Assembly (NCBI RefSeq): GCF_029784155.1
Contig: NC_073691.1
Coordinates: forward strand, 143,190,461 to 143,254,460
Length of the DNA: 64,000 bases
Direction: 5' to 3'
From: Uranotaenia lowii
Taxonomy: Eukaryota > Arthropoda > Insecta > Diptera > Culicidae
A model generated the notes under the pieces. The model was not told where the DNA came from. It searched no databases and saw only the letters and a program-made list of their open reading frames with translations. The first letter of the stretch is position 1. Each line of letters begins with the position of its first letter. A program made the position numbers and the translations under genes. Positions 11,901-23,836 of this stretch are shown one piece after another.

Positions 11901-12770
11901 AAAAAAAGCTCAATTGGGTGGGATGAAGTGAAAGATAAAAAAAAAGTCTGCCAAAGGCTTCCCGAAAGGGACTGTATATTTATTTTACGATCGCTTCTGC
12001 ATCAGTCATCAAAGGCTAACCGAGCCAATCTGTCTGGCAGTCGGAAAATTCCCACGTGTTTGCATCAAGCTTTAGGCATGTAGGCCCACACACACATATT
12101 TACTCACACCATCCACCATCTGATATAAAATTAGTGATATTGTCGGGACCAGTTTTTTGTCTGATCCGGGAGTCACATCCCCTTCAATCTGTGTCACGTC
12201 ACTTTCAGGTCACCAGCCACGAGTGTTTCGTCAGAATGCTGACCTTACCCTAAGGGCACAAACGGATGAAAACATAAATTCACGCCGTTCTAAGCCGATG
12301 AAAAATATGACTCGATCCTCCCACCCCCGCCTCCTTCCGGCTTTCAGTCATTCAGTTACAACACCGGGCAGATGACGCAGCTGATAAATACTCATGGAAA
12401 CGACAAACAACCAGTTCCCGCGCCATCCAGCCCTATATATGTTTGTTATTTTTGGGCTGAAAAGATACACATGACGCGTCATGGAAACGAAGCTTCATGT
12501 ACATTACTCATCCTCTTATAAGTCTCCATTTCAGCTACTCTCTGGAGCCACCTTCTGGAGCCTGGCAGCAGCTGGAGTTTGGGTAAAGAGTTCGGTATCT
12601 ACTGAAGGTTTATCACATTTGTCGGGTATTTTTTCTGCTTCCTTCATGTTGTTGTATGGCTCATTAGATGCCGATCTGGGGGAGGCCAAAGTTGTGGTTG
12701 TTTATAGCCGTCGACGATTAGGGGGTCGTTAGGCGTTATCTTCGGAGGTGCGCGTCCCGAAGCGCTTCTG
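11900..12770. other. Complex-sequence island, possible regulatory or untranslated DNA
   Basis: Composition is less A/T-biased and free of the repeat families that dominate the window. It contains a perfect 12-bp palindrome ATGACGCGTCAT at 12471-12482, which resembles a CRE/ATF-type site with CGCG at its centre, and a TATATAT stretch at about 12434. Short frames (12056-12375, 12481-12732) have no recognisable homology. It could be a promoter, an intronic enhancer or a degraded repeat. Only conservation in relatives would tell. Confidence 0.35.
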
Positions 12771-13335
12771 GCAAACGCAATTACCGTTAAAATTGGTTTG
12801 ATTGACATGCTTTGTAGGATGATTCAGGTACTGGAAAGGGGATCGAAATTGTGCACGAATGGCCAGTGAATTGAAAGCAACCTAATAATTCTATACTGAC
12901 ATTAATTATGCTTAAATCAAACATCAATTGAAACCTAATGTTTTCGACATCGCCAGCTTTAAGGTAATTTTGTAAACTTAACTTTTTGCACAATTAAAAA
13001 TTAAGGTAACTTACTTGATAGATAATTATAATTGAAACCTTTTTTATTGGTGAAAATTTGAAAATTTTAACAGAAGTCTTATGTTAACAAACAACATTTG
13101 CTCTACGACAAACTTTTTCGGTGAAAAAAATTTTTCTATAATAATTGTATTCATAACTGCAGGAGCTAAAGAACCTTATTTTGAGCCCTTTTTCATCTGT
13201 TGTTTTTCGTACTTCAACAATATTTTTGCAAATTTTTATACTGCCTCAAAGATGATTCATTTTAAACGAAAAGTAAATAAAGTAGGGGAGAGTAGGTTAA
13301 CGTGAGCCATGGGGAAATGTGAGCTTCTCTGAATA
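12770..13335. other. AT-rich spacer
   Basis: No recognised feature. It ends at 13285-13330 with a ggggagagtaggttaacgtg stretch next to the dispersed repeat that follows. Confidence 0.4.
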
Positions 13336-13339
13336 TCCA

Positions 13340-13590
13340 GATGTGTGTTGAGATAAAATCTCAATCCAACTGTCATCACCGTCGCTTTGCGTAAACATAT
13401 TGTACTATATGTTTTTGTCTTAAATACGCATCATATACTTCTTTTATTTATCAAGCTTAAAAAAAATTAAAAAAAATTACTTACATAATTGAACAATCAC
13501 CCGCTAATTGCATCGATGGGGAACATAAAGTTCACAACAAAAATATGCTCATACGCTTCTAATCCTAGTTTTGTCATGTTCTTTCACGTG
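13340..13590 (+). repeat. Dispersed ~250-bp repeat, copy 2
   Basis: Second copy of the repeat at 9355-9603, in the same orientation, sharing the acccgctaattgcatcgatg block and the terminal ttctttcacgtgg. The two copies lie about 4 kb apart and have diverged by substitutions and indels. Confidence 0.75.
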
Positions 13591-13599
13591 GAAAATCAA

Positions 13600-14343
13600 A
13601 CCAGACAAAAAAACGACAACTTTTTCGGTAAGAATCACTTAGCACGGTGTCTCTGACGGAACCATTTTATTTATCGAAAATTTGCATCGCATTTATCGAA
13701 CGAATGCAAAACTATATTTTAACGAAATAATAAAATCGCGAAAAATCCGAAGGTTTAAGATCTGACAACTTGAAGTGAACAATAAGAGAGAACAAGGCCA
13801 GATTAAGGGGAAAGCAAACAGTTTTAACATTACTTCAATCATACTACAAATCTATGAAAAGAAATCAAAACTAGAAAATCGGAATGAAAACTTGAAATAT
13901 AACAACTAGAGGGCCTTCGTGAATGATATCTAGAATATTTTCTCTCTTTCATAAATTAAGGATGCTCCCTAGAGTAAGCGTAAGCAGTGAAGAAGTTCTC
14001 CCGCCTTTTCGGGCTGAGAACATCAAAATCTTGGTATTGAATTTTAAAATTTTCAACCCAAAATCTGAACAAAAATAATTTGAACCGAATTCGAAAGACA
14101 ATTAAATAAAATATGAGGAAAAACACCTCAATTTTTTTCATCGAAACATGTCAGTCAGGATATTCTGTTAGGATCTCTTCATTTTCATCACATAAAAATG
14201 TCTTGCACAATTTTAATGTTGTTTATTACGTTAACTTTCCAAGTCATGGTTACTGCTCTTAAATAGCAGCAAATTTCGTCAAAACTGACTCACAGTGCTA
14301 AGATATAACAGAGAAGCTTTTTGATATACTTTTCAGAATTTTA
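13600..14343. other. AT-rich spacer
   Basis: No recognised gene or repeat. A fragment reading cggtgtctctgacgg at about 13648 loosely recalls gagacaccgtgtta at 19084. Confidence 0.35.
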
Positions 14344-14953
14344 CGAGGGGGGATTTTTTTTTTATTATCTGACAATTTGCGCCGGGGGTCTTCAGATTTT
14401 CCCCAAAATTTAAAATTTGGTTCATTTTTGCGACTTAAAAACACATGTATTTTTTCAGATTTCTAACATTTTTATTTTTTGAGTTAGCTTCGGTTAGATT
14501 TTTTTGTAAATAAAAAATAACCATTTTTCAAAGCTACATAACTCTGTTGTTTCTCAACGGAAGTTATAAAATAGCACATCAAAATGCATTGAAATTTTAT
14601 CAGCTTTCCAAATAGAATAGTTGAAAAAAATTAAATAATGACCTTCAACATGAAAAGTTATAAATAAACTCTAAATGGCGTCTAAAAGTACCGTCTGCAC
14701 CACCGAATATTTTGCAAAAAATACCATTGTATAGCTCGATTCATGATGCAACTTTCATCTGAAGACACCAAAGTGGGCCATTAACACCTTGAAAAGTTAT
14801 GAAAGAAATAATGACAATAAATCTCTTTTTTTGCATCGAAAACAAACAATGGTCGAACAACTGCACTCACATATGGAGATAGCAAGCACTTCTAACAATA
14901 TGGAAACAAAAGAACTCACCAAAGCAGGTACAAAACACTACTTGTTCGTGCTT
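14344..14953 (+). repeat. Left arm of long inverted repeat
   Basis: Reverse complement of 16410-17016. It contains the aaatggcgtctaaaagtac and tgcaccaccgaatattttgc blocks found inverted at 16660-16690. Mismatches are scattered single bases. Confidence 0.85.
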
Positions 14954-16409
14954 TGTAGAGTGTTTGCAGCAAAACTGACTTAAAATTTTAACCAAAATTC
15001 TGAGTATCGTATTGTTTAAGTTATATAACTAATAATGGGAATGTTGCTTTTACAACCTGGTCATATACTATATAACTTATAAATTTTTCGATCAAAGATC
15101 ATTGTGAAGCATAATCAATGCCAATAGTAGAAGGTTCAGTCCCTGTGTTTGGGATCACAAAAATGTGATTAAAAAATAAAATATAGACGTGCTTTACATA
15201 GTTTTTATATCGGGAGCTAAGCACTGGACACCAAAATCCTTTCCCATTGATCAAAAAAGTATGAGAAAGTGGCACAAATGTTGTAGAAATAATCAAAGAG
15301 CTCAGTATGGCCAGCCCAGGCTGTAAAATGATGAAAATATGATATTTTTACCGTACTCGTTTTCTACATTCGCCCAGTTTTGAGGTTTACCATACTAGAA
15401 CGAACATAATTCGTCGTCAGTGTTTTGCTGCCTCGATCGCTCACACACGAATCTTCAGTGTTCCACCGTTCATCAAATCTGGGGAATTAGAGATGCAAAA
15501 CTTAGTGCATAAACTTCTAGAAATGACAGTAAAATGCACATAACTTATTGTGACCTGGTGCAAAACTGGGTATAAACGAATACGTTATTAGATTTTTGGA
15601 TATAACATGAAGTCAGTTAAGCTGCAACAATCTACCGCCCCTTCTTTCATAACAGTCCCGTATACAAAAATAAGCAAGCGAGACAATCAGCTTTTTCTGT
15701 TTTGGAATATATTTTTAAATTGTGACCACCACTTTCAGCATAAACGAAAATCGTTTCTAGGTTGTCATAATAAATCGTTAGGCCTGAAATTTTCGAAGTT
15801 GGGTTATTGGTAAGGTTGAGAGCACCATTTTTATTCATTATGGGACTGTTAATCGACCATATTTGAAACCTTTTTCGAATCTACTAGCATAACAGTCCCA
15901 TACAAAATATATTTTTCTCACCAAGCCACTTTCTAAGACTTAAATTTGATCATTTTTGAACTTCTATATGCAATTGTCAGAAAAAGAAACATACTTTTGC
16001 AAAAAAATATCATGAATTCCACATTGTAAGTTGAATCTTTTTACGATTTTTGATTGCATCCGATAGTTTTTCGCTCAGGAAGTCATTCCTAAGAAAGTCA
16101 GACCTGCCTTCGAAATCAAGTGTACATCATTCGACATCAAGTGAGTTAAAAAGGTGTTTAAATGATTCAAAGCAATAAACCAAAGACTATTTCGCCGAAA
16201 GAAACATTGAAAAGTAACCAAACCCGTAGTATTTCACATATGGGACTGTTATTCAGGTATGTTTCATATAGGACAGCCACGAATTGATATTTTTTTTCGA
16301 AATTTCTAGAACAAAACCTCTTTTTTTAGTCTTTTATGTTGAAGCCTTATGTTGCCCTAAAATGACGAAAATTCATATGGGACTGTTATGCGAGTAAGGG
16401 CAGTCTGAA

Positions 16410-17016
16410 AAGGACGAAAAATAGTGTTTTTTACCAGCTTTGATAAGTTCTTTTGTTTCCATGTTGTTAGAAGTGCTTGCTATCTCCATATGTGAGTGCA
16501 GTTGTTCGACCATTGTTTGTTTTCGATGCAAAAAAAGAGATTTATTGTCATTATTTCTTTCATAACTCTTCAAGGTGTTAATGGCCCACTTTGGTGTCTT
16601 CAGATGAAAGTTGCGTCATAAATTGAGCTATACAATGGTATTTTTTGCAAAATATTCGGTGGTGCAGACGGTACTTTTAGACGCCATTTAAAGTTTATTT
16701 ACAACTTTTCATGTTGAAGGTCATTATTTAATTTTTTTCAACTATTCTATTTGGAAAGCTGATAAAATTTCAATGCATTTTGATGTGCTATTTTATAATT
16801 TCCGTGGAGAAACAACAGAGTTATGTAGCTTTGAAAAATGGTTATTTTTTATTTACAAAAAAATCTAACCGAAGCTAACTCAAAAAATAAAAATGTTAGA
16901 AATCTAAAAAAATACATGTGTGTTTAAGTCGCAAAAATGAACCAAATTTTAAATTTTGGGGAAAATCTGAAGACCCCCGGCGCAAACCCGTCAGATAATA
17001 AAAAAAAATCCCCTCG
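16410..17016 (-). repeat. Right arm of long inverted repeat
   Basis: Partner of 14344-14953. The arm sequences agree closely enough for a single-stranded transcript to form a ~600-bp duplex with a ~1.45-kb loop. Confidence 0.85.
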
Positions 17017-19243
17017 GGCAATATCCGGGTTAATACCGGGTTTTATTATAACTTTTCACGTTCCAATCATTTTTATTGAAATATCCTTTGGTTGATAAAT
17101 TCTTAACCCTTTTCCCTCCCTGCTTTTGAAAATAGAATCTATAAAAAAAATCTGTAGTTGCTTTTATTGGACCAATCGACAGTACAGAGTTTCTTTATTG
17201 AATTTCCATCCCAATTTCTGTCTTAGGTTTAAAATTTATATTGAAACATTTTCAACTGATTTAACCAAAATTTTATTGTCTACTAAAGTAAATATTTTGT
17301 ATTCAGCATAATTTTTTTCCAAATGATCCTTTTCAAATTATCATGAAAACGATTTCATAGTTGAGTTGCTTATATTATTGAGAGATTCTCTTATCTTTAA
17401 ATATATTTTATTCATCGTATATTTTTCCAGATTCAATTTCTTGAGATTTTCAAGTCTTGTGTTGTTTCTTCAGCTACTGAAGTGCAGTTTCATGATTTTC
17501 ATAATGTTGAGAACTCAGCATCTTTGTTTAAGGTTCTTAACTTATTTAGTTTCCTTACGTTAATTTTTTCAATGATAACTGATTGTGTATTTTAAACATT
17601 AAATCTCAATTCTGATTTTTTTTAAACGATCATTTTTCAACTTATACATACCTCTTTGGCTTTGAACACGTCGAATGAAACTTTTATCACATTTAGAATA
17701 ACAATTTGATAATATTTTTTTCTGGTGAGAATCTTATTCATAAACATCTCATGAAAACGTTTTTTTTCTGTTTTTCAAAGATATAAAATTGAAATAAACA
17801 TTTGGTGAAATATCTGTTTTGGTTCTGATTGTAATTTTGAATCAATATATTTTTTTTATTTAATTCATATTCCGTTTCTCAAAACTTGATTTGAAATTTT
17901 GTTTTAGATCTGAAACACTAAACTGTGGTTCCGAACATCACCTTATTTAAAGTTTTTATTTCTTAAACTCTTATAACTGTATCTCTATGGAATTTTAATT
18001 TAATAATTTTGATATTTTTTTGAATTTTGAATTTTATGTTTCAAAGCTTCATAAATCTTTCCAATTGTCATAAAGTGAAAGTTTCTCGATGAAACACAAA
18101 TCAGACGATCAATCATGAAATGAAAAACATTCAAAATATCTATCCGGTCAATATTCTAGTTCAGAGAAATTTAAGTTGGTGGTAATGGTATTAAGAAAAT
18201 TGAGAATTATATTTTGCATTTAGGAGCTCAAAAGAAAGCTTTCATTTTTTTTTAGAAATTTCTAAACTGTTCCACAATGTTTGCACGTGATTGATTAACA
18301 AGTTTCATTTGAAGATACCAGAAACCATCTTCTACACTGACTCTATTTGAAAAAAAAATGTTTTGTTTTCTCTGGGATAGCACTTGGCTATCGATGGCTT
18401 AATCCGGCCCTGAGAGAGATTATTTTCAAATAATAATATTGCATCAAATCAACCACTAAAAATGGTTTAAAATTGAGTCCTTACACTAACTTAGCTCAAA
18501 ATATAAACAACTAATTTTTTTAGAAAAGTGGGGGACTTTTCTTTCATAATAAAAGCCTACACATTCTCTTTAGCTCAGATTATCCTGATCAAATTTATGT
18601 AAAAGATTGAATTTTTAATATACATAAACCATCCTGAACATTTTAACACTCAACAACCAATAGCTAAGTTGGTAGAATACTATTTCTGGTTTTGGTACAA
18701 TCAGTGATGAGAACTTTTATTAGATTTTTCAACTGAAATAATAATCACTCTGTTTGTCATATTAAAACTCATTTCTCTCAATTTGTATGACTTTGAAAAT
18801 TCTTTTAAAGTTGTAACCAGGAAAATTTCCTATAAGATCATGTTATTGACATATGGAGTTGTATCAACGCCAAAGGTAAGACAAGCGTTTTCACAGTGAC
18901 AAGTTTGATCTTATTTTTGAAAAAACCCATAAAAATGGTTAAAAAATTTTCAAAAAAATTAATTGTTCTAGACCCCTCGATGGATTATTTCAAATTCAGG
19001 CTCAAATGAAAGGGGAAAGTTTCAGCTTTCGAGTGGTGCAAAAATAAGCGATGCTAATTTTCGAAAAATTAAGTTTTCTCCTAGAGACACCGTGTTAGAT
19101 TTGGATGACGTGAACTTAATTTTGTAATAAATTTTAATCCCTGATTAAGATCATATAAGGATCGAAACGTTGGATATGTGAAAATGAAGTCGTTTTTACT
19201 TAAAAAAAACTTGAGACTGAAAGCCGAGAATCAACCTACTAAA
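17017..19243. other. AT-rich spacer, nothing recognised
   Basis: Long A/T-rich stretch with no supported gene, no clear tandem repeat and no transposon ends. Phrases such as atggcttaatccggccct (18395) recur with changes at 23876. Confidence 0.45.
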
Positions 19244-19541
19244 AGAATTCAGATTCAGATTCAGAATTCAGAATTCAGATTCAGAATTCAGATTCAGAAT
19301 TCAGATTCAGAATTCAGATTCAGAATTCAGATTCAGAATTCAGATTCAGAATTCAGATTCAGAATTCAGATTCAGAATTCAGATTCAGAATTCAGATTCA
19401 GAATTCAGATTCAGAATTCAGATTCAGAATTTAGATTTAGAATTCAGATTCAGAATTCAGATTCAGAATTCAGATTCAGAATTCAGATTCAGAATTCAGA
19501 TTCAGAATTCCGATTCAGAATTCAGATTCAGAATTCAAATT
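19244..19541 (+). repeat. 13-bp minisatellite CAGATTCAGAATT, array 1
   Basis: About 22 units of CAGATTCAGAATT directly left of the palindrome at 19543. Each unit junction makes a GAATTC site. Thirteen bases is not a codon multiple, so translation shows a 13-residue period over 39 bases (for example RFRIQIQNSDSEF). The frame 19178-19603 is a by-product. Confidence 0.97.
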
Positions 19542-19542
19542 C

Positions 19543-20079
19543 TGTAAATTTATTTTTCGGCATATCGGTGAAAAGTAGTTCTGAAATTGATAAAGATGGA
19601 TAGAGAAGTGAGGAGAAAATTTACAGATGTTGAAAAGAGCGAAAAAGCATTTGCGAGGAAACTTATAAACGTACACCATACTTTACCCTGCAACATTTCA
19701 TTATTTAGGAGAAGTAGTACCAGGATAGAGGTGGCACTACCTTAACCTATACAATGAAATCTGGTTGGTCCGAAGTCTACATGTGGTGAACACGTATACT
19801 CCGGACGGACAGCCCGTCCGGAGTATACGTGTTCACCACATGTAGACTTCGGACCAACCAGATTTCATTGTATAGGTTAAGGTAGTGCCACCTCTATCCC
19901 GGTACTACTTCTCCTAAATAATGAAATGTTGCAGGGTAAAGTATGGTGTACGTTAATAAGTTTCCTCGCAAATGCTCTTTAGCTCTTTTCAACATCTGTA
20001 AATTTTCTCCTCACTTCTCTATCCATCTTTATCAATTTCAGAACTACTTTTCACCGATATGCCGAAAAATAAATTTACA
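19543..20079. repeat. 537-bp near-perfect palindrome, copy 1
   Basis: Left arm 19543-19808 and right arm 19814-20079 are each 266 bases, separated by five bases (acagc). Only a handful of arm mismatches are visible, such as ccagg/cccgg at the gatagagg block. The outer ends read tgtaaatttattt and aaataaattta. On the right, about 30 extra bases (attaattaacgatggttaac) lie between the palindrome and the next minisatellite. The arms carry no recognisable coding sequence. The high arm identity implies recent formation or arm-to-arm gene conversion. Confidence 0.95.
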
Positions 20080-20111
20080 AAATTAATTAACGATGGTTAA
20101 CTTCTCTCAAA

Positions 20112-20528
20112 AGAATTCAAATTCAGAATTCAGATTCAGAATTCAGATTCAGAATTCAGATTCAGAATTCAGATTCAGAATTCAGATTCAGAATTCAGAT
20201 TCAGAATTCAGATTCAGAATTCAGATTCAGAATTCAGATTCAGAATTCAGATTCAGAATTCAGATTCAGAATTCAGATTCAGAATTCAGATTCAGAATTC
20301 AGATTCAGAATTCAGATTCAGAATTCAGATTCAGAATTCAGATTCAGAATTCAGATTCAGAATTCAGATTCAGAATTCAGATTCAGAATTCAGATTCAGA
20401 ATTCAGATTCAGAATTCAGATTCAGAATTCAGAATCAGAATTCAGATTCAGGATTCAGATCCAGAATTCAGAATTCGGATTTAGAATTCGGATTTAGAAT
20501 TCAGATTCAATATTCAATTCAGAATGCA
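20112..20528 (+). repeat. 13-bp minisatellite, array 2
   Basis: About 30 units of CAGATTCAGAATT, pure until about 20430 and then degenerating (agaatcag, ggattcag, ggatttag) to 20528. Same orientation as array 1 on the other side of the palindrome. Confidence 0.96.
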
Positions 20529-20529
20529 G

Positions 20530-20880
20530 AACAGTTAAAAATATGAATGGAGATAATTTTTTCAGCATGTTGTCCGATTGCTTCGAAATGAGGCTATTTT
20601 GGTGAAAATCTTAGCCTTCTAAACTTCCAATATGTTAAAATATATACCACGAATCAAACATGTTCAAAAATATTATTTTTCTGTTTTAGGGATAGTTTTA
20701 ATTCTCCTGTTTTACAATTTTTCACAAACTTTAAATTATCTTAATAACAATTTGGTTTTTAAAGTAGGCATTTTTTGTATGCAGAAGTGTGTTCAAATTG
20801 ATTTTTTGAAAAACATTAAGAGGCTTGACACGTTTCTTGGAAAAAAAAACACCAAAAAAGGTCTGTTCTACCATACACCA
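20530..20880. other. AT-rich spacer
   Basis: No recognised feature. The 153-codon frame at 20632-21093 begins here but shows no domain, and its second half runs through the complex island that follows. Confidence 0.35.
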
Positions 20881-21580
20881 ATCTGCCATTCAGTCAGTTC
20901 CGCAAGTGTGCGTTTTACGATTCATCAAGGGATCGTAAACTTCTGCCCCAGGCTAGGTCATCCTGAAATCGTCTGGTTTCGTAATCATTCAGTACCCCGT
21001 AATGAAAAAAAAAAAGAAACAACGAAACTGCGAATCGGGACGTCACATGGCGTTGTTCGCTGTGTTATCCTCCATCGACAGAAAAAAAAATAAACCCTAG
21101 GTCGTAAAATTTCGCTTCTACCTGACTTCGCTAGCAGGATCAGACCACACGTAAGGACCACGCCGCCCCGCCATATAGGGCAGTTATCCTCCGTCGGGAA
21201 TCGTACCGAGTGCTGCTGCCCGGATAGGAGAATGAATAAATCACACGGCCTCCTGGACCAAACCACCCCCATCAGCAGACCATCCTCCGCCCACCACTTT
21301 AGTTCACTCTTTTGGCCAGCTTTGCCCCTTGCCAACTTCCGGAACGAACAGCCCATTTGTTTCCGGCAAATGACCTTGAGTGAGAACCGGCTGCATGTTC
21401 TGTGATTCACTAACACAGTTACCCCAATGTGAACCTATTTATCTACACAGCGAGTAATGGTGAGCCAAACCGCAACAACTCGACCGCACCGGCCATGGTT
21501 CTATAAAACGTTCAATACATTCAGTAGCTCTGAAACGTTACTGAACTAGTTCACAGTGGTTTGCTCCATGTTAATGAAAC
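20880..21580. other. Complex-sequence island with possible promoter
   Basis: Markedly less A/T-rich than its flanks, with no repeat signature. A TATAAA lies at 21502-21507, a TCAGTAG initiator-like sequence at 21521 and an ATG at 21568 followed by only ten codons. This could be the 5' end of a spliced gene with a very short first coding exon, but no splice partner was found. The opposite-strand 143-codon frame (21416-20985) has no recognisable domain. Confidence 0.3.
21502..21527 (+). promoter_or_regulatory. TATA box with initiator-like motif
   Basis: TATAAA at 21502 and TCAGT at 21521 on the same strand. The spacing of about 21 bases to the A of TCAGT is shorter than the usual ~30, so the pairing is weak. 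The only support is the surrounding complex sequence and a downstream ATG. Confidence 0.25.
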
Positions 21581-21704
21581 CAACTAGCAAATCCAACTAG
21601 TTGAAGCCGCAAAAGAATAGTATTATGAGAATCCAATTTTTCTGGAAAAAATCTATTTTAAATTTTTGAATTTCAGGTTGGATAAATATATAAAATTTGT
21701 GGGA

Positions 21705-21850
21705 AATGGCAATTCTGGCAAAAAATTTTCTGGGTGGTTCATTCTGGGAAAAAATTCTGATAAATGGTGCATTCTGGGAAAAAAATTCTGGGGAAGTGGA
21801 TTTCTGGTGATTGAAATTCTGGTGATTTTTCATTCTGGGCAATGGTTTTC
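21705..21850 (+). repeat. Degenerate attctggg-rich tract
   Basis: The word attctgg(g) occurs about eight times in 145 bases (for example cattctgggaaaaaattctg). Spacing is irregular at 10-30 bases. It looks like a decayed short tandem repeat. Confidence 0.6.
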
Positions 21851-22024
21851 GGGGAAATGGAGTACAACCTGCAAAATCAAACGAGAATTATTTCAAATTG
21901 ACTGACGTGTATAAAACAAATAGTTTTTCATGCGCTTTCTTCATGATTTATATTGAACAATTCGAGAGAAAAACACCGAAATTTCACGGCCCGAACACTG
22001 GTGGATATTATAACATTATGTTAA

Positions 22025-22744
22025 GGGGGGGGGGGGGGGTTGGGTATAACACTCTCAAAAAATTGATTTTTTTATTTTCTTATTGTAAAACATTTCAAGA
22101 ATGTTGTGTCAAATTTTCAAGTCAATTGAAGCAAAACTGTAGAAGTTATAGGCCTTTATCTCCACCTATCTAATACTGCAAGAAAGCAAGAGCAGAAACT
22201 TCAAACGCGTTTTTCCATTTTTAAAGTCCGTGGACATCGTCATTTGAAAACTACTTATCCGATTCTTTTCAAATTTGGAACATATTTTCTACATTTAAAA
22301 TACCAGACCCCAACGTTTTTCTTTTTTGATTTTTTTACTTTGGGGAGATTTTAGAGGTGAAAAATGGCGGATTTTTAAGTGAAAAATCGTAGTTTTTACT
22401 TCAAACAGCCACAAAAATTTCATAAAAATATTTTTAAGTTAAATAAAAACGTTGGGGTCCAGAAAAACATCTATTAAAAATATTTTGCTCTGATTTTTTT
22501 TAGTTCAGATGATTCTGTGCTGAGATACAGTGTCCACCGCAAATCTTGTTTTCTAAAAGGCATCCTCAAAAGTGCTCCGTCACCGGCTCATTTTTCAATA
22601 TTTTTCTACGAAAAAATTACTTAATGTTCTTTTAACAATGCTTTGTATAATGCAAAAAATTTGAATACATTTGTTTGAACGATAGCTCTAGAAAAAAATC
22701 GTGAAAATGGTGTTTTTTTTATACCCGTTAGACCCTACCCCCCC
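22025..22744. mobile_element. TTAA-flanked non-autonomous element, ~720 bp
   Basis: TTAA at 22021-22024 is followed by a run of about 15 G, and a C run ends at 22744 before TTAA at 22745-22748. The ends are inverted: ttaagggggg...gggtataac on the left and tacccgttag...ccccccttaa on the right. An inner inverted pair, accccaacgttttt and aaaaacgttggggt, lies at about 22310 and 22448. TTAA target duplications are the hallmark of piggyBac-type elements, but no transposase is present, so the assignment is by termini only. The long G run may be unreliable in assembly. Confidence 0.6.
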
Positions 22745-22749
22745 TTAAT

Positions 22750-23810
22750 AATTCTGGATTTTGTGGTTCCAAACCTGCTTATAAAGATTTAAATTATATG
22801 TCTTTGATCAGGTTTCACATTTTTTATTTAGTTTTTTGTTCTTGAAATCCAGTTTCATAATCGGAAAAAAACCTGATTCGAATCTTGGTTTTGCATTTCA
22901 AACCTCAACTAGATGCAGTTTTCATATTTAAACTCATCATTTTGGAATGCGAATGGAAATAAATGACAACCATTACAATATTACAACTTTTAATTTTTTC
23001 CAGAATTGGAACCTAAAAAAGTTTCATATTGAATTGAAAAATCTGAAGCCGTTGCATCATTTGCAATATGCATTTATTTTCTGAACAAAACGTTATTGTT
23101 TTCGAAGGTTACTTTTGTCTCATTTAAAAGAACTTTTGACAAAAGCTTCTTAATTGGTTTTACATGTTTTTTCAATAAATAAATATTTTTTCATTTTAAA
23201 TTTCAACCCGCATTACATTTTAAAAATTTCAACACGTCACCTGAACTCTTTTTTTCGTGTTTTAAAGATATGAAAGGGAAGTAGACATATTGATTTGAAT
23301 TATAAATTATGCAATTCCGGCTTTCTTCTTATTGTAACTTTGATTCTCAATTTTGTATGCGAATTCCATTTGTAATTTGACTGTACGATTTTAATTTGTT
23401 TCTTTAAGTTGTGGGTCTGAATGAAATCCGATTTTAGGTTTTGAATTTCAATGTTGAACTGTCTGGTATCTTCATGGAATTTGAATTTAGTTCTGTAGTA
23501 TATTTTTTCCTTTGATTCTTTGTCTGAAGTCTTAAAGTTACTTCCCAACAGTCTTGAGGAAAATATTTATCCTGCTTTCGATGAAGCTCATATTAAGTGA
23601 TGGATAAGTGAATGATTTTTTTTAATATCTATGCCCAAATTTTTGGGTGATGATAGAGATATTAAATAAATTGTGAATTGAATTTTGCATTTAACAGCTT
23701 TTTAATTTTCGATTAGTTGATTAATTCTTCCAGATCAACAATGATGGATCAACAAGTATTGTTTGAAGAAATCAGACATAATGGTTATTTGAAGGTAATA
23801 TAACGAACTC
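22750..23810. other. AT-rich spacer
   Basis: No recognised gene or repeat. The 82-codon minus frame at 23300-23548 has no domain resemblance. Confidence 0.4.
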
Positions 23811-23836
23811 ATACACACATACATACATACATACAT
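23811..23836 (+). repeat. CATA microsatellite
   Basis: About five to six catacata-type units with a leading cacacata. Followed by aggggaacccttaaaaattg and other short mosaic sequence. Confidence 0.8.

Larger units (their letters stand above)
14344..17016. mobile_element. 2.67-kb element with ~600-bp terminal inverted repeats
   Basis: 14344-14953 and 16410-17016 are long reverse complements with only scattered mismatches. The outer ends read CGAGGGGGGATT and AATCCCCTCG. The inner ends lie in paired gaactcaccaaagcaggta / gaacttatcaaagctggta sequence. The matching frames at 14789-14983 (+) and 16373-16573 (-) translate to the same start because they are the two arms, not two genes. The ~1.45-kb centre holds no transposase but has five copies, in both orientations, of taacagtccca (about 15647, 15840, 15889, 16241, 16377). 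A clean target duplication was not seen. Either a long-TIR/foldback element or an inverted duplication explains this. Confidence 0.75.

Noticed and set aside
14789..16573. Two frames on opposite strands with the same N-terminal sequence
   Set aside because: They are the mirrored arms of one long inverted repeat, not a conserved gene pair.
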